Origin: Pseudomonadota bacterium | GTDB lineage: Bacteria; Pseudomonadota; Gammaproteobacteria; Legionellales; Legionellaceae | Direction: 5' to 3' | DNA length: 40,539 nucleotides | Assembly: GCA_020051095.1 (NCBI GenBank) | Contig: JAGVJN010000009.1 | Coordinates: 1 to 40,539 of the forward strand | Part shown: in pieces, positions 26,594 to 36,064 of the stretch | How positions within the stretch are numbered: the stretch's first letter is position 1 | How the letters are laid out: every line of letters begins with the position of its first letter | Made by a program: the position numbers and the translations under genes | Notes under the pieces: model-generated | What the model was told of the DNA's origin: nothing | Seen by the model: the letters and a program-made list of their open reading frames with translations, nothing else | Database searches by the model: none

Positions 26594-29500
26594 ATGTACC
26601 CATTTACTATCCCCAAATACTCAACGCTATTGAACCAAGTCGCACAATATATGACAGCGGCTGAAACCCACAATCAACACAAGAAAAACTCAGAAGCCAA
26701 GCAGTCATTGTATTCTGCGATGGAGGTTATCAAAGCATTGGACCTGAATATAAATGAGGATCATCCTTTTCCAAACAATGATATCAAACCGATGATTCGT
26801 TTCGCAAAGGCCTATTTGCAGTGTAAAAATCTAAGCATCCAACTACAATTGCTCGAATGGACCGAGGAAGGGTATAGCGAAGATTATGCCTTCAAAACGA
26901 ATAAAATCATTCAAGCATTTACCAAGCTTGAAACGAAGTTAAGTAAACTATCCATCGATAACCAAGAATTCCTAAATTTCAAAAATACCGATATGCCGGC
27001 TTTGAAAAACCGCATAGCTAGCTTTTCAGAAAATATTAGTGATCAATTTTTTTCGGTGTTTTTAAATGATTCGGATGAAAGTGATCTAATTAAACAAAAA
27101 TGGCTGCGAGACGCCAAGGAATGGATGTTAACAGCAAAAACACTGCAAACGACGCCCTTTTCTCAAACCCAAACCATGGGTTTGCTTTATATTCTTGATC
27201 AATGCGTAACGCACCTTGACCCTGCTAACTATTTGCCAGAACTTCAAACCAATTTAATTCCTCTAGAAGAAGGGATGGACCTTCCCAGCCAGATTGAGTT
27301 ATTGGGGTATCATTTCACCACCTTGCGCCATGGGGGTGAATCAGTTTATGCGATGGCGTTTGTGAAAGATCAAATTAAAACCAGATATCGTCAACTTGAT
27401 TTGGATAATCAAAACACCTATCGACACTTATACGAATCCGTCGATAACGAGCCCATTCAAGTTGAATCAATCCCTCTTGAAGATGTGTTTGTTAATAGCG
27501 AACCAGACCTATCCAGCGGCGATAATGCTTCCTCCTCCCCCGCACTTCCCCCCCTTCAAGCATATGAAATTAGGGCTCAGGAGATACTAACATCTCAACT
27601 TGAAACGTACGAAGACGCGGATGAAATTGCTAAGCCATTTGAATTAGGAAAGATTTTAGTCCAGTTTTATAAGGAAGGTATTCCAAATCCTATCCTATTG
27701 GAAAACAATTTCAGTCAATTTATCGATGACTTACTGGTATCGATAGAATTAACCAGACTGATGTCGCTACCTTGCGATGAAAGCCACCAAAAAATCCTGA
27801 TGCAGATTTTATCCAAACAGCTAAACTTACTTTGCCTATCCGCTCAAACCAGTCTGGATAATTGCATGGATCCGATGGTTTTAACACAACAAATCAAGCA
27901 ATTAGTTCAATGTCGTCAAATCACCAACCAAATTCAGCAAGATAGAAAGCTTCAGACCTTGCAATATGCTACAGATGATTTGGCTATGCTACTAGAAAAA
28001 ATGGGTGATAAAGTAGAACTTCTCGCATTGTGCGATGATATTCATAACCATTTGCGGCAATATCAACAGTTACTTAAACAGCAACAACACCCAACCGAAT
28101 GGACTTTGGTATTTCCTCAAGAGTTTATTCAATCGCTCAATGAACTCCTGCTTATGGCCGAACACAAACAACTATCGCTGGCAGCGGACCTGAAAGCGGC
28201 AGTAAAGCAAATCGAATTTGAACAAGTGTCACTTGCCAATAAAGCGCTTAATTATCGTATCCAAACAGCTTTAGGTAATTTTCAGGCGTTTGTTCATCAA
28301 GTTCAAGAAGGACAATTTGATGAACACACCTGCAATTCGATTGATGGGGAGCTAAAATATTTACTCATTCAGGCTCAAACAGACAGTCCTGACTTCCAAC
28401 AATCAATTCAACAAGCAATTGACACCATCACCTCGATACGACATGTTGCTCGAAAAGCACAAATCGATACCGACCTTTCTCGACTCGACTCTTGGCTTAG
28501 CCTCGAACAAAAAAGATCGTTGTATCAGGCGGTATCACCAATACTAATGTTACTTGAGCCTTCATTATTATCGGAGATTGACAAAAAAAATTACTTGTCG
28601 GTGATAAAACAGGCTTTTGAAATCACGCATTCATCCCAATATTTATCCCTATTAGAAAGATTTGCAAAAGCTTGGGCGTTAGAAGATAGTGAATTCACAA
28701 ACCATGTCATCCAGTATATTGTCCATAATCAGCCTTATGCCTTAACACAAACTCAATTCCCTAAAAAAAGGGTCGCGTTTGATATGGAGGCCCAACCATC
28801 TGCTAATCAGAATAGTCCCTCTATCTCAAAGCCTGATATCCCCTTAGAAAGCATTGAACAAAGTGATGTGTTAACCAACGCTATTTATTTCAACAATTTT
28901 TTAGCATTTGCCAAACACGACGATAATCATTTTGGCGTCAATTGCTTAGCTCGTCTCTCATTTCGATTAGCCCAAGAAATATGGTCTTTAAAATCCTTTC
29001 CCAGCTATGCTCGTCTTATGACTGTCTATGACACCTTGATGTTAGCAAGACAGCTTGATCCAAGCGATACCCAATTATTGGAGCAAATTGAAAGCGAAAT
29101 TAGACGTTTGTATCAAGATCAAAAATACAAAGCTGGCATAAATAACAGTCTACATTTTGCAAAACAATCAACCCATCAAACTGAGTTAGAAAAGCGAGTT
29201 TTACCCACTCGATGTTTTTATGTGTTTTATCAACACATAGAGAATATTCTGTCAGAACTTGAAACCCATTGTTCTAACGGAACGGGGCATTATCAGGATT
29301 CAGCCAACACGTTATATAAAAACTGGATTGTCCGCCTGAGCCAAGATCCGCATATGAATCAACGCGTTACGAGTGCCATGGATTATGCCAAAGTTGCCAA
29401 TATTTTGCCAAACGGATTAAGTGCCAGTTTGACGGAAGAGCTGCCTAACACCCCTGAAAAACGGATAAAGATAGACTCCCCTGCCTTTCCTAATCAACAG

Positions 29501-30067
29501 GCTTTTAATAATTCGCTTCTTGATGAGAGCAAAGATACGTTTAGCAAGAAACTGCAAACCATGTGCACGACTGATGGCCAGCAACGCATGGCGAAATTTC
29601 TGTTACGCACCATCACCGGTAATATCTCAATATTACAGTTTGCATTAATCAAGCACAGACAAGATAACGTGCGCGAAGTGATCAAGTATATCCAAGGCGT
29701 CCTAGACCTAAAAAGTCAACCGGTTCAACAAATCTTGGGTTATAAAAATTCGACAACTGGGTATACTTTACTTCATTCCTGCGCCATGACAGGTGATATA
29801 AAATTACTCGCCCTTGTTATCGATGTGTATGAAAAGTCGCTGGGTAAATTGGCGTTAATTCAGGCACTAGAAACGAAGAGCTTAAACGGATTTATACCCT
29901 CTTGCCCATCAAGCAACCCCAAGGCAGGTGAAGTCAATCAATTTTTGACTAAAAAATTAGAAGGTTTAAAACAATCATCCCAGTTAAGTGCAAACAGTCT
30001 CTTCCAAGCGATAGATGAAAGACCTACTAACGGGCATTCAAGCAATACCCAAAATTTCCATAATTGA
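26594..30067 (+). CDS. Large helical effector-like protein with C-terminal ankyrin-like repeats (1157 aa)
   Basis: The protein is unrecognised overall. It is mostly alpha-helical and Gln/Leu-rich. The C-terminal part has two or three ankyrin-like units, the clearest being TTGYTLLHSCAMTGDIKLLALVI (near 1054-1076 with this start). A basic stretch PEKRIKID before it resembles a nuclear-localisation signal, but that is only suggestive. The open frame extends up to an ATG at 26516, but that codon lies inside the MITE and would add 26 residues of transposon-derived sequence, so I prefer ATG at 26594 (MYPFTIPKYST). The ribosome binding site is poor for both. Ankyrin proteins of Legionellales are often injected into the host cell; secretion here is inference. 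Confidence 0.75.
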   Translation: MYPFTIPKYSTLLNQVAQYMTAAETHNQHKKNSEAKQSLYSAMEVIKALDLNINEDHPFPNNDIKPMIRFAKAYLQCKNLSIQLQLLEWTEEGYSEDYAFKTNKIIQAFTKLETKLSKLSIDNQEFLNFKNTDMPALKNRIASFSENISDQFFSVFLNDSDESDLIKQKWLRDAKEWMLTAKTLQTTPFSQTQTMGLLYILDQCVTHLDPANYLPELQTNLIPLEEGMDLPSQIELLGYHFTTLRHGGESVYAMAFVKDQIKTRYRQLDLDNQNTYRHLYESVDNEPIQVESIPLEDVFVNSEPDLSSGDNASSSPALPPLQAYEIRAQEILTSQLETYEDADEIAKPFELGKILVQFYKEGIPNPILLENNFSQFIDDLLVSIELTRLMSLPCDESHQKILMQILSKQLNLLCLSAQTSLDNCMDPMVLTQQIKQLVQCRQITNQIQQDRKLQTLQYATDDLAMLLEKMGDKVELLALCDDIHNHLRQYQQLLKQQQHPTEWTLVFPQEFIQSLNELLLMAEHKQLSLAADLKAAVKQIEFEQVSLANKALNYRIQTALGNFQAFVHQVQEGQFDEHTCNSIDGELKYLLIQAQTDSPDFQQSIQQAIDTITSIRHVARKAQIDTDLSRLDSWLSLEQKRSLYQAVSPILMLLEPSLLSEIDKKNYLSVIKQAFEITHSSQYLSLLERFAKAWALEDSEFTNHVIQYIVHNQPYALTQTQFPKKRVAFDMEAQPSANQNSPSISKPDIPLESIEQSDVLTNAIYFNNFLAFAKHDDNHFGVNCLARLSFRLAQEIWSLKSFPSYARLMTVYDTLMLARQLDPSDTQLLEQIESEIRRLYQDQKYKAGINNSLHFAKQSTHQTELEKRVLPTRCFYVFYQHIENILSELETHCSNGTGHYQDSANTLYKNWIVRLSQDPHMNQRVTSAMDYAKVANILPNGLSASLTEELPNTPEKRIKIDSPAFPNQQAFNNSLLDESKDTFSKKLQTMCTTDGQQRMAKFLLRTITGNISILQFALIKHRQDNVREVIKYIQGVLDLKSQPVQQILGYKNSTTGYTLLHSCAMTGDIKLLALVIDVYEKSLGKLALIQALETKSLNGFIPSCPSSNPKAGEVNQFLTKKLEGLKQSSQLSANSLFQAIDERPTNGHSSNTQNFHN

Positions 30068-30163
30068 TCATCCACAACCCATCATCCCCCCTTTTACTTA
30101 TCCCCATGGCTTGGGAGACGGTAAAAGGGAAGTTTGTTAGCGGTCCTAAGACTCATATACTCG

Positions 30164-30204
30164 TGATCATTCAAAATGCAAGTTTTCTCCATTTTGAATG
30201 ATCA
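30164..30204. repeat. Perfect 15-bp stem-loop in a 220-bp intergenic gap
   Basis: TGATCATTCAAAATG, an 11-base loop, then CATTTTGAATGATCA. The flanks (ATATACTCG and GGGGTATAAG) extend the pairing imperfectly. There is no T-run, so it is not a standard terminator. It could be a dispersed palindromic element or a structured RNA between the ankyrin-like gene and the next gene. Confidence 0.55.
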
Positions 30205-30287
30205 GGGGTATAAGTATTGATTCTTAATCAAGGTTTGGTTAGCATTGTGCTCTTTCTAGCCGTGACATGATTTCAGGATAAGATACC

Positions 30288-30947
30288 ATGAATAAAAACT
30301 TTGCATTCTTTAAACGGACCTGCTTGGAAACTGCCAAGTTAGAACCAAATCAAGCGCTTAATACGATGATTAATTTGGCTGAAGATATTATCAAAGATGC
30401 AAATTATTTGCTTGGAGAAATTGATGCGGTGGCAAGCCAAAAGCAGTTAGAAAAAATCATCAAAGATACCCTCTCGTTATTGGAAGAGCTCAACTCAAAC
30501 CAATCAAAAGATAATCGTAATTATTTGATAGAAGAATTACAAAAAGCTGCGTTATGCTTGCCCAATAACTGGCAAAAACGCAAGGATTTTTCGTCGGTTT
30601 GTTATTCCGTTGCAAAAGCATGTGTTTTCTTAATGGCTCTTAGCTTAGCCTTCACCGTAGGGTATGTGTTTTTTGCCTGGTATTTTTCGTTTTTAACAAC
30701 GACCTACTTCCTTGATTATTTAGTCTATTCTGTATCCAGTATTGGTATTCCTTCGCTGAGCATGGGCTTGTTCTCCACAGCGCTTGGTAAGTTCTTCACA
30801 AAAGACGCGCATAAGGTTGAAGACCTGCAATCAAAAATAGCCGAATTAGGTGAATTAGCAAGTCAATATCAAGCAATCGCATCACCCAACCCAACAACGG
30901 CTGCTAACGATTCGGAGCAAAAATATGAACGGACTTCGCCGAACTAA
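30288..30947 (+). CDS. Hypothetical two-TM protein, 219 aa
   Basis: The layout is a helical N-terminal region (1-100, with coiled-coil-like LEKIIKDTLSLLEELNS), two hydrophobic segments (about 108-130, VCYSVAKACVFLMALSLAFTVG onward, and 140-165, YLVYSVSSIGIPSLSMGLF), and a short helical C-terminus (VEDLQSKIAELGELASQY). This is the common shape of small Legionella membrane-inserting effectors, but no family is recognised. The ATG at 30288 follows AGGATAAGATACC. Its last 23 bases overlap the start of pyruvate kinase, so the two genes are translationally linked although their functions seem unrelated. Confidence 0.7.
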   Translation: MNKNFAFFKRTCLETAKLEPNQALNTMINLAEDIIKDANYLLGEIDAVASQKQLEKIIKDTLSLLEELNSNQSKDNRNYLIEELQKAALCLPNNWQKRKDFSSVCYSVAKACVFLMALSLAFTVGYVFFAWYFSFLTTTYFLDYLVYSVSSIGIPSLSMGLFSTALGKFFTKDAHKVEDLQSKIAELGELASQYQAIASPNPTTAANDSEQKYERTSPN

Positions 30948-32367
30948 AATTGTTGCCACACTTGGCCCTGCCAGTGACAATCAGGAAACCATCGAACAAT
31001 TGCTTCGAACGGGTGTGAATGTGTTTCGCTTTAATCTATCTCATCCGGTTGAGAATCTAGCTGAGCGGGTCGCAGCGATTAGGCAACTAGCAAGCCAACT
31101 GAAAATACCCGTGGCGATTATGGCTGATATCCAAGGCCCCAAAATACGAATTGGCGCCTTGGCAAATGGTGAAATAACATTGCATTCAGGGCAAACGATA
31201 CGACTTCAATGTGGCGCCACTCCCACAGCATCCCAATCGCATCCCATTATCCCAGTGCAATATGCCAATTTGTATAAAGAAGTTAAAAAAGATGACAAAT
31301 TATTGCTCGACGATGGACTCATTCAGTTATCGGTGAATGCGATGACAGATAATCAAATTGACTGTGTGGTCGATGAAGGTGGGACGCTCAAGCAATTTAA
31401 AGGATTAAACCGACTCGGTGGTGGTTTAATGTCTGATCATACCATGACTGAAAAAGACCAACATGATATTAAGCGTGCGGTGTTAGCCAAAGTGGATTTT
31501 TTGGCATTATCCTTTGTTCGCAAAGCTGAAGAGATTATTGCAATTCGCCAACAACTATCTCAATCCAATCAAAGTGTGCCAAGACTGATCGCCAAAATTG
31601 AATGCATGAGCGCCATTGACAACTTAGTCGATATCATTGATGCAGCCGATGCCGTTATGGTAGCCCGGGGTGATTTAGGTGTTGAAGCAGGCCCTGCCGA
31701 GGTGCCCCGCTTACAAAAGCGCATTATCCAACTGGCACGCCAGCGTAATAAATTAGTTATCACAGCCACACAAATGATGGAATCAATGATCCACGCCCCC
31801 TTACCAACGCGTGCGGAAGTGTCTGATGTCGCCAATGCGGTGTTAGATGGCACCGATGCTGTCATGTTATCAGCGGAAACTGCCAGTGGAAAATACCCCA
31901 TCAAAACGGTGCATATGATGGTGAAAATTTGCCAGACAGCAGAAACCAATAGCTCACTTCCCATTCAAGTTGAAATTGAACCCTCAACAGTCCAATCTCA
32001 GGATCAGGCCATTGCTTTAGGCTGCATGCATACAGCTAACCATTTCCCCGTCGAAGCGATTTTATGTTTGACCGAGTCGGGAAACACGGCTATCAGCTTG
32101 TCACGTTATTTTAGCAAAGTGCCTATTTTTGCCATCAGTGACAACCAAGAGAGCGTTGCCCATCTCGCACTGGCGGGCAACGTGCTGCCAATCTTTTATG
32201 ATTACCGTGATTTGAAAAACGACGCCTTGCTGCCCACCCTCATCCAAACACTAAGAACATCGTATGACCTTCCCAAAACTGGCTACCTGCTAGTAACCCG
32301 TGGGAAAGCCATTGGAAAAGCCGGTGGAACTGATATGATGCAAATTGTCTCGTTGCAAACGCTCTGA
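30925..32367 (+). CDS. pyk: Pyruvate kinase (PykA type)
   Basis: The 480 residues equal the length of E. coli PykA. Motifs: RRTKIVATLGPAS at the N-terminus, FRFNLSH (substrate/K+ site), DIQGPKIRIG, DDGLIQL, LNRLGGGL, FLALSFVRKAEEI, AKIE, VMVARGDLGVEAG, ITATQMMESMI, PTRAEVSDVANAVLDGTDA and MLSAETASGKYP. The final step of glycolysis, phosphoenolpyruvate and ADP to pyruvate and ATP. GGAG lies 5 bases before the ATG, inside the end of the two-TM protein gene, which it overlaps by 23 bp. The pyruvate formed can feed LdhA, encoded upstream. Confidence 0.95.
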   Translation: MNGLRRTKIVATLGPASDNQETIEQLLRTGVNVFRFNLSHPVENLAERVAAIRQLASQLKIPVAIMADIQGPKIRIGALANGEITLHSGQTIRLQCGATPTASQSHPIIPVQYANLYKEVKKDDKLLLDDGLIQLSVNAMTDNQIDCVVDEGGTLKQFKGLNRLGGGLMSDHTMTEKDQHDIKRAVLAKVDFLALSFVRKAEEIIAIRQQLSQSNQSVPRLIAKIECMSAIDNLVDIIDAADAVMVARGDLGVEAGPAEVPRLQKRIIQLARQRNKLVITATQMMESMIHAPLPTRAEVSDVANAVLDGTDAVMLSAETASGKYPIKTVHMMVKICQTAETNSSLPIQVEIEPSTVQSQDQAIALGCMHTANHFPVEAILCLTESGNTAISLSRYFSKVPIFAISDNQESVAHLALAGNVLPIFYDYRDLKNDALLPTLIQTLRTSYDLPKTGYLLVTRGKAIGKAGGTDMMQIVSLQTL

Positions 32368-32417
32368 TGAGAGTGAGTCTGTTGACAATGCATCCATGGA
32401 ATGTTGATGCGTGACAA

Positions 32418-32442
32418 AACCTGACTTAAGGCAGGTTCCTCA
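32418..32442 (-). terminator. Hairpin between convergent genes
   Basis: AACCTG, 8-base loop, CAGGTT. On the minus strand the stem is followed by TTTTG, which suits termination of the minus-strand hydrolase gene; on the plus strand it could act after pyruvate kinase. Confidence 0.4.
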
Positions 32443-32452
32443 TGAAATTGCC

Positions 32453-33814
32453 TTATGGAATCAGTTTATTTAGCAGTGTCTCATGTGTTTCATTAGCATT
32501 TTCCTCACCCACTGGCTCCGCTAATTCATCCCCATGGCTGCCTTTATTAAACCAAATCATTTTTATATTATGCGTCTTGGGGGTGAGCTTCTCAATACTC
32601 GTGTTGAGCGATGCACCAGCTTCGACCAGCCAATCATCGGTGGTATTTATTGATATAACGTTATTCGGGTGCGCTTTAAACGCTTGCGAATTGACGAGAT
32701 TTGTTAAATCCTCATCGGTGTTAAGCTCAAAATCCGTCCACTTAAATAGGTAAGACAAAGGCTTTTCCGTATTGAATAAAATTGGCTTTTTCGTTGCTAT
32801 CTGCCATAACGTGGCAATTGCGCCAATGGCCGATCCTAAAAAGAGCCCATTCATGATGCCCAACAAAATCATCATCCCACCGGCCAGACTGGCAACCAGG
32901 TTTACGATATTATCGAGCAAAATACCCATGAAAGAAAAAATGCCCCTCACAAATGATGCAGTCGCTTTGAAAGGTATTGTGAACAGTGCGTGAGCTAAAG
33001 GATGAATTTTTCCTAACATGTCACCACAATAATCAAGTACTGCCCCCAACCCATTGCCAAAACCAACGATTCCTACATTGAGTAAAACACCCACAGATGC
33101 GAGCATTCTTGAAAGGATAAGGCCAGGCAAGCTGGCATATGTGGCAAAATAAACGCAGCTAGATGCAAATGTTATCCATTTTGTCGACTGTAATTGTTTC
33201 GCTTTTTCTTGGAAAACAGAATTTGTTCCCGTAAATCCTCTGTCCATCAATAAGCCAATTGCATGACCCTGTTCATAGAGGTTTCGCGTCGCATTTAATG
33301 CGACACCACTGCCCATTGACCAGGCATCAACAATGAGTTTATCGGCGGGCAAATGTTCAGAATTTATCAAGTATTGAATCAACCGAGTACCTGCAATTTG
33401 GCGATCGTGGGCTGTATATGTACTGTTTTTAATACTACCGATTTGCGGATAATTCCAAAAATAGTGTGCTGAATGCGGGGATTCATTTAAACATTTATTA
33501 ATATATTGCGCATCGAGCGTATTTTGCTTATTGCCAGGGAAATGAATAATAAAATAGCCATTATGCGTATTCTCAGGGAAAAAATGATGTAGGGTAAGAT
33601 TGTCATCCACTAAATTAATTGGTTCATATCGAAAACCAGCCGTCGCTATTTTCCCCAGATTATTAATGGCATCACCTTCATGAGGTAACAGCCAATTGAT
33701 CACTTTGGTGGATAAAAATGTGGGGGTTCTTAAATCCCATTGTTTAATCTTAGAAAAATTGTTCCTTCTATTATCTTCCGATTTCTCAAGCCAAAAGCGA
33801 AAGGTATTTACCAT
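32453..33814 (-). CDS. Membrane-associated alpha/beta hydrolase, effector-like (453 aa)
   Basis: An alpha/beta-hydrolase is indicated by HFPGN (91-95, oxyanion-type loop), the nucleophile elbow DAWSMGSG (163-170, Ser166), then an acid at D393/D394 (INTTDDW) and the histidine H427 (KGSHGDE). The triad order Ser-Asp-His is correct. Unusually, about 125 residues of hydrophobic, Gly-rich sequence (roughly 220-345, several possible membrane segments) lie between the Ser and the Asp, where a lid or cap would be. The C-terminus is Glu-rich (DELAEPVGEENANETHETLL), like the E-block signal of Dot/Icm substrates. Substrate unknown; lipase or esterase is a guess. GGTGA lies before the ATG. The upstream kinase-like gene is 183 bp away. 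Confidence 0.7.
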   Translation of the reverse strand: MVNTFRFWLEKSEDNRRNNFSKIKQWDLRTPTFLSTKVINWLLPHEGDAINNLGKIATAGFRYEPINLVDDNLTLHHFFPENTHNGYFIIHFPGNKQNTLDAQYINKCLNESPHSAHYFWNYPQIGSIKNSTYTAHDRQIAGTRLIQYLINSEHLPADKLIVDAWSMGSGVALNATRNLYEQGHAIGLLMDRGFTGTNSVFQEKAKQLQSTKWITFASSCVYFATYASLPGLILSRMLASVGVLLNVGIVGFGNGLGAVLDYCGDMLGKIHPLAHALFTIPFKATASFVRGIFSFMGILLDNIVNLVASLAGGMMILLGIMNGLFLGSAIGAIATLWQIATKKPILFNTEKPLSYLFKWTDFELNTDEDLTNLVNSQAFKAHPNNVISINTTDDWLVEAGASLNTSIEKLTPKTHNIKMIWFNKGSHGDELAEPVGEENANETHETLLNKLIP

Positions 33815-33909
33815 TAATCTTCACCATATTCTAGTCAGTTCGAGCAATTTTAACACATATATATTCCTGAGTCATTTTATTTTTAACAAGTAAAGACTTG
33901 GAGCGCTCT

Positions 33910-33928
33910 CCTCCGCATAAAGCGGAGG
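33910..33928. terminator. GC-rich hairpin between two minus-strand genes
   Basis: CCTCCGC, loop ATAAA, GCGGAGG. It lies after the stop of the kinase-like gene and before the hydrolase gene, without a clear T-run. It may end or attenuate the upstream transcript. Confidence 0.4.
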
Positions 33929-33997
33929 GCGACGTTCCGGGTTTCATAAATGAATTTTGTTTTCTAATCAGCAATATCCGATTTAATGAACTTATGC

Positions 33998-35686
33998 TTA
34001 GGGTTTAACAATGCCTAAACCACCTGTTTTTTGCTCATTGGCACCATCTTGGCGCGCTTCGACTTTAAACATTTTCACAGCTTGAAGATAGCTTGATTCG
34101 TTCGTCTTAGGATTAATAGAAGAATCATGTGTGCTTTGAGAATCGCTTATATGTTTTGACCAAGGTTTCGTTTCCAAATTGCTTGGGACATCGTCTTTTT
34201 CCACAAAGGAACCAGTGGGTCCGGTTTTTATCTTAATTGAACCAGTCGTCTCTTCCGGGCAAACGACAACTGTCTCGGGTGGGTTATTACTATTGGATTG
34301 ACTGATTTGTTTTCCAAATAGAAGTTCATATAGTGCATTTGCTGACAGCCTAAGGGTCTCTAACGGGTGTCTTAATATAAACCGAATCATTTTTCCATAT
34401 CGTTTCAGTGCCTGTTTGAGAGCAGAGGTCATTTGTTCTGTTGATGATGGATTGAGCGGCGCATTGTTTGGCTGAGGATAGTTCATCAGCCAAAGCGTCA
34501 TATTATCTGAATCCACACTATGGAAACTGTCATTAAATTCGCTTTGAATTTTTTGCGTCCTTTTGATTGCGTTGATTTCTTTCAAGGAATCCTTAAAGTC
34601 AAGCCTGTCTGCCGGATCAACAAGAATTAGCTTCTCTAGCAGACTTTTGTATTGCTTTCCGGCTCTTGTTGAAAATATTTGATGGGTAAAATCCGGCTTA
34701 AATCCTCGGATAGGCGATGCTTTTTCAATTTTATCAATCGAATCTCCCGTTAAATCAACATATAAAGACATGCCAAATAAATAAGCATGCAGCTTTTCGA
34801 TATCAATTTCTTTCTTAGGTGGCAGTATGCCTTTTGTTCTGGCTAATTCTGGGGCAAACATGTATTGAGTCATGGGGATAAAATTATTAAAATTATGTTG
34901 CTCGATAAATGATAGCAATAAAATTTTACGGCCTGTTTCTTGATTTGTTGTAATAGGTGTGAACGATTTTGTATCAACTATGACAACTTTCCCTTCATCC
35001 ACTAACCAGTTGGAGGATTTCATATCGGGAAAACAAATGCTGTGCTCTTCTAGATCCAGCAAAATCTTGCCCATCTGCTCATATAAGTCAGTTGTTCGGG
35101 ATAATAAGACATCAAATACGACTTCTAAATTGTCAGGCAACTGATCTTTACCCTCAAATTTTGATTTCTGGATTGCTTCTGAATCAAATGACGTGGGGAA
35201 TGGGTTAACCGTGCTTGATAATCGTGAAACATCCTTGCCTTTACAAAATTTGACAAGTTTGATTCTCAAATTATCCCCATCCACTTTCACCTCAGGCCCA
35301 TTAAAATAGTGGGGCAATAAATAATCAACCCCATCATTTTTTAACTGCTCCTCCGGTGTGGATGGTCGCCCGAATCGATCTTCAAGCCTAAGCACAAATG
35401 GTTGATTGGAAAACCGATGCTTGATGAAAAAATTATAGGAATTTTCCCCGCCCAAATATTCAATGTCATATTCCTTGCTGAAGGTATCTAAAAATGACTG
35501 ATAGTTGGTATCAACAGTATGCTCTGGGGTTCGTTTTGCCTCATGTTGCAACGCTTTTGCAAACGCCACCATCTTATCGTTTGGCAACTGTTGAAGCCAA
35601 TTGACGATATTATGATAGGGCGTGTCTTGAGTATTCACATCGAGTGGATTAATCGATTCTGGCAAGGGGGTATTTTGTGGCGGCAT
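33998..35686 (-). CDS. Eukaryotic-like protein-kinase-fold protein (562 aa)
   Basis: Kinase landmarks: a Gly-rich strand (YLGGENSYNFFI, 77-88), PFVLRLED (97-103, where Arg100 stands at the position expected for the VAIK lysine), the catalytic loop FPDMKSSNWLVD (219-230; D221, K223 and N226 match the D..K..N pattern), DTK at 238-240 in place of DFG, and YMFAPE (275-280) like the APE motif. The Arg for Lys and DTK for DFG make true kinase activity uncertain; it could be a pseudokinase or an atypical kinase. About 200 residues of low-complexity and helical sequence follow. LegK-type kinases are known Legionella effectors. No strong ribosome binding site precedes the ATG. The hydrolase gene follows downstream. 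Confidence 0.7.
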   Translation of the reverse strand: MPPQNTPLPESINPLDVNTQDTPYHNIVNWLQQLPNDKMVAFAKALQHEAKRTPEHTVDTNYQSFLDTFSKEYDIEYLGGENSYNFFIKHRFSNQPFVLRLEDRFGRPSTPEEQLKNDGVDYLLPHYFNGPEVKVDGDNLRIKLVKFCKGKDVSRLSSTVNPFPTSFDSEAIQKSKFEGKDQLPDNLEVVFDVLLSRTTDLYEQMGKILLDLEEHSICFPDMKSSNWLVDEGKVVIVDTKSFTPITTNQETGRKILLLSFIEQHNFNNFIPMTQYMFAPELARTKGILPPKKEIDIEKLHAYLFGMSLYVDLTGDSIDKIEKASPIRGFKPDFTHQIFSTRAGKQYKSLLEKLILVDPADRLDFKDSLKEINAIKRTQKIQSEFNDSFHSVDSDNMTLWLMNYPQPNNAPLNPSSTEQMTSALKQALKRYGKMIRFILRHPLETLRLSANALYELLFGKQISQSNSNNPPETVVVCPEETTGSIKIKTGPTGSFVEKDDVPSNLETKPWSKHISDSQSTHDSSINPKTNESSYLQAVKMFKVEARQDGANEQKTGGLGIVKP

Positions 35687-36064
35687 ATGTCGTCAATATC
35701 AATTATTTGTCATAAATCCAGCTAAAGAAATCCCATTTGAAATTCGCAATAAACCTTTTGAAAGTCAGGTGGGAGAGAAAACCTCCTTATTTTTACCTAG
35801 CCATTGTTTTGCTGGGCACATTGTACCTTGCAGCCCACTTCAAAGTCAACCTGCTCATTTTTTTTCCTTGCGGATAATGATTGCTATGTGTGGTTTGTGT
35901 GCTATTGATTAAGCATATCGATAGATTTTATCAATAGATACAATAGAAAGATCACTATTGTTGCTATGGCTTAGTTACGTAAAAATGGTTTGACTGATTG
36001 AGAAATTCGCTTTCACTCAGGAAAAAGTCTTGGCTAAATTTTATTTAATGATAGGAATAACACC
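35687..36064. other. Intergenic region, 378 bp, no gene seen
   Basis: This gap between two divergent units is AT-rich. It should hold promoters for both, but I see no box pair good enough to call. No RNA gene or long repeat is apparent. Confidence 0.5.

Noticed and set aside
31569..31964. 131-aa minus-strand frame inside pyruvate kinase
   Set aside because: It is fully inside a well-conserved gene, antisense to the catalytic region.
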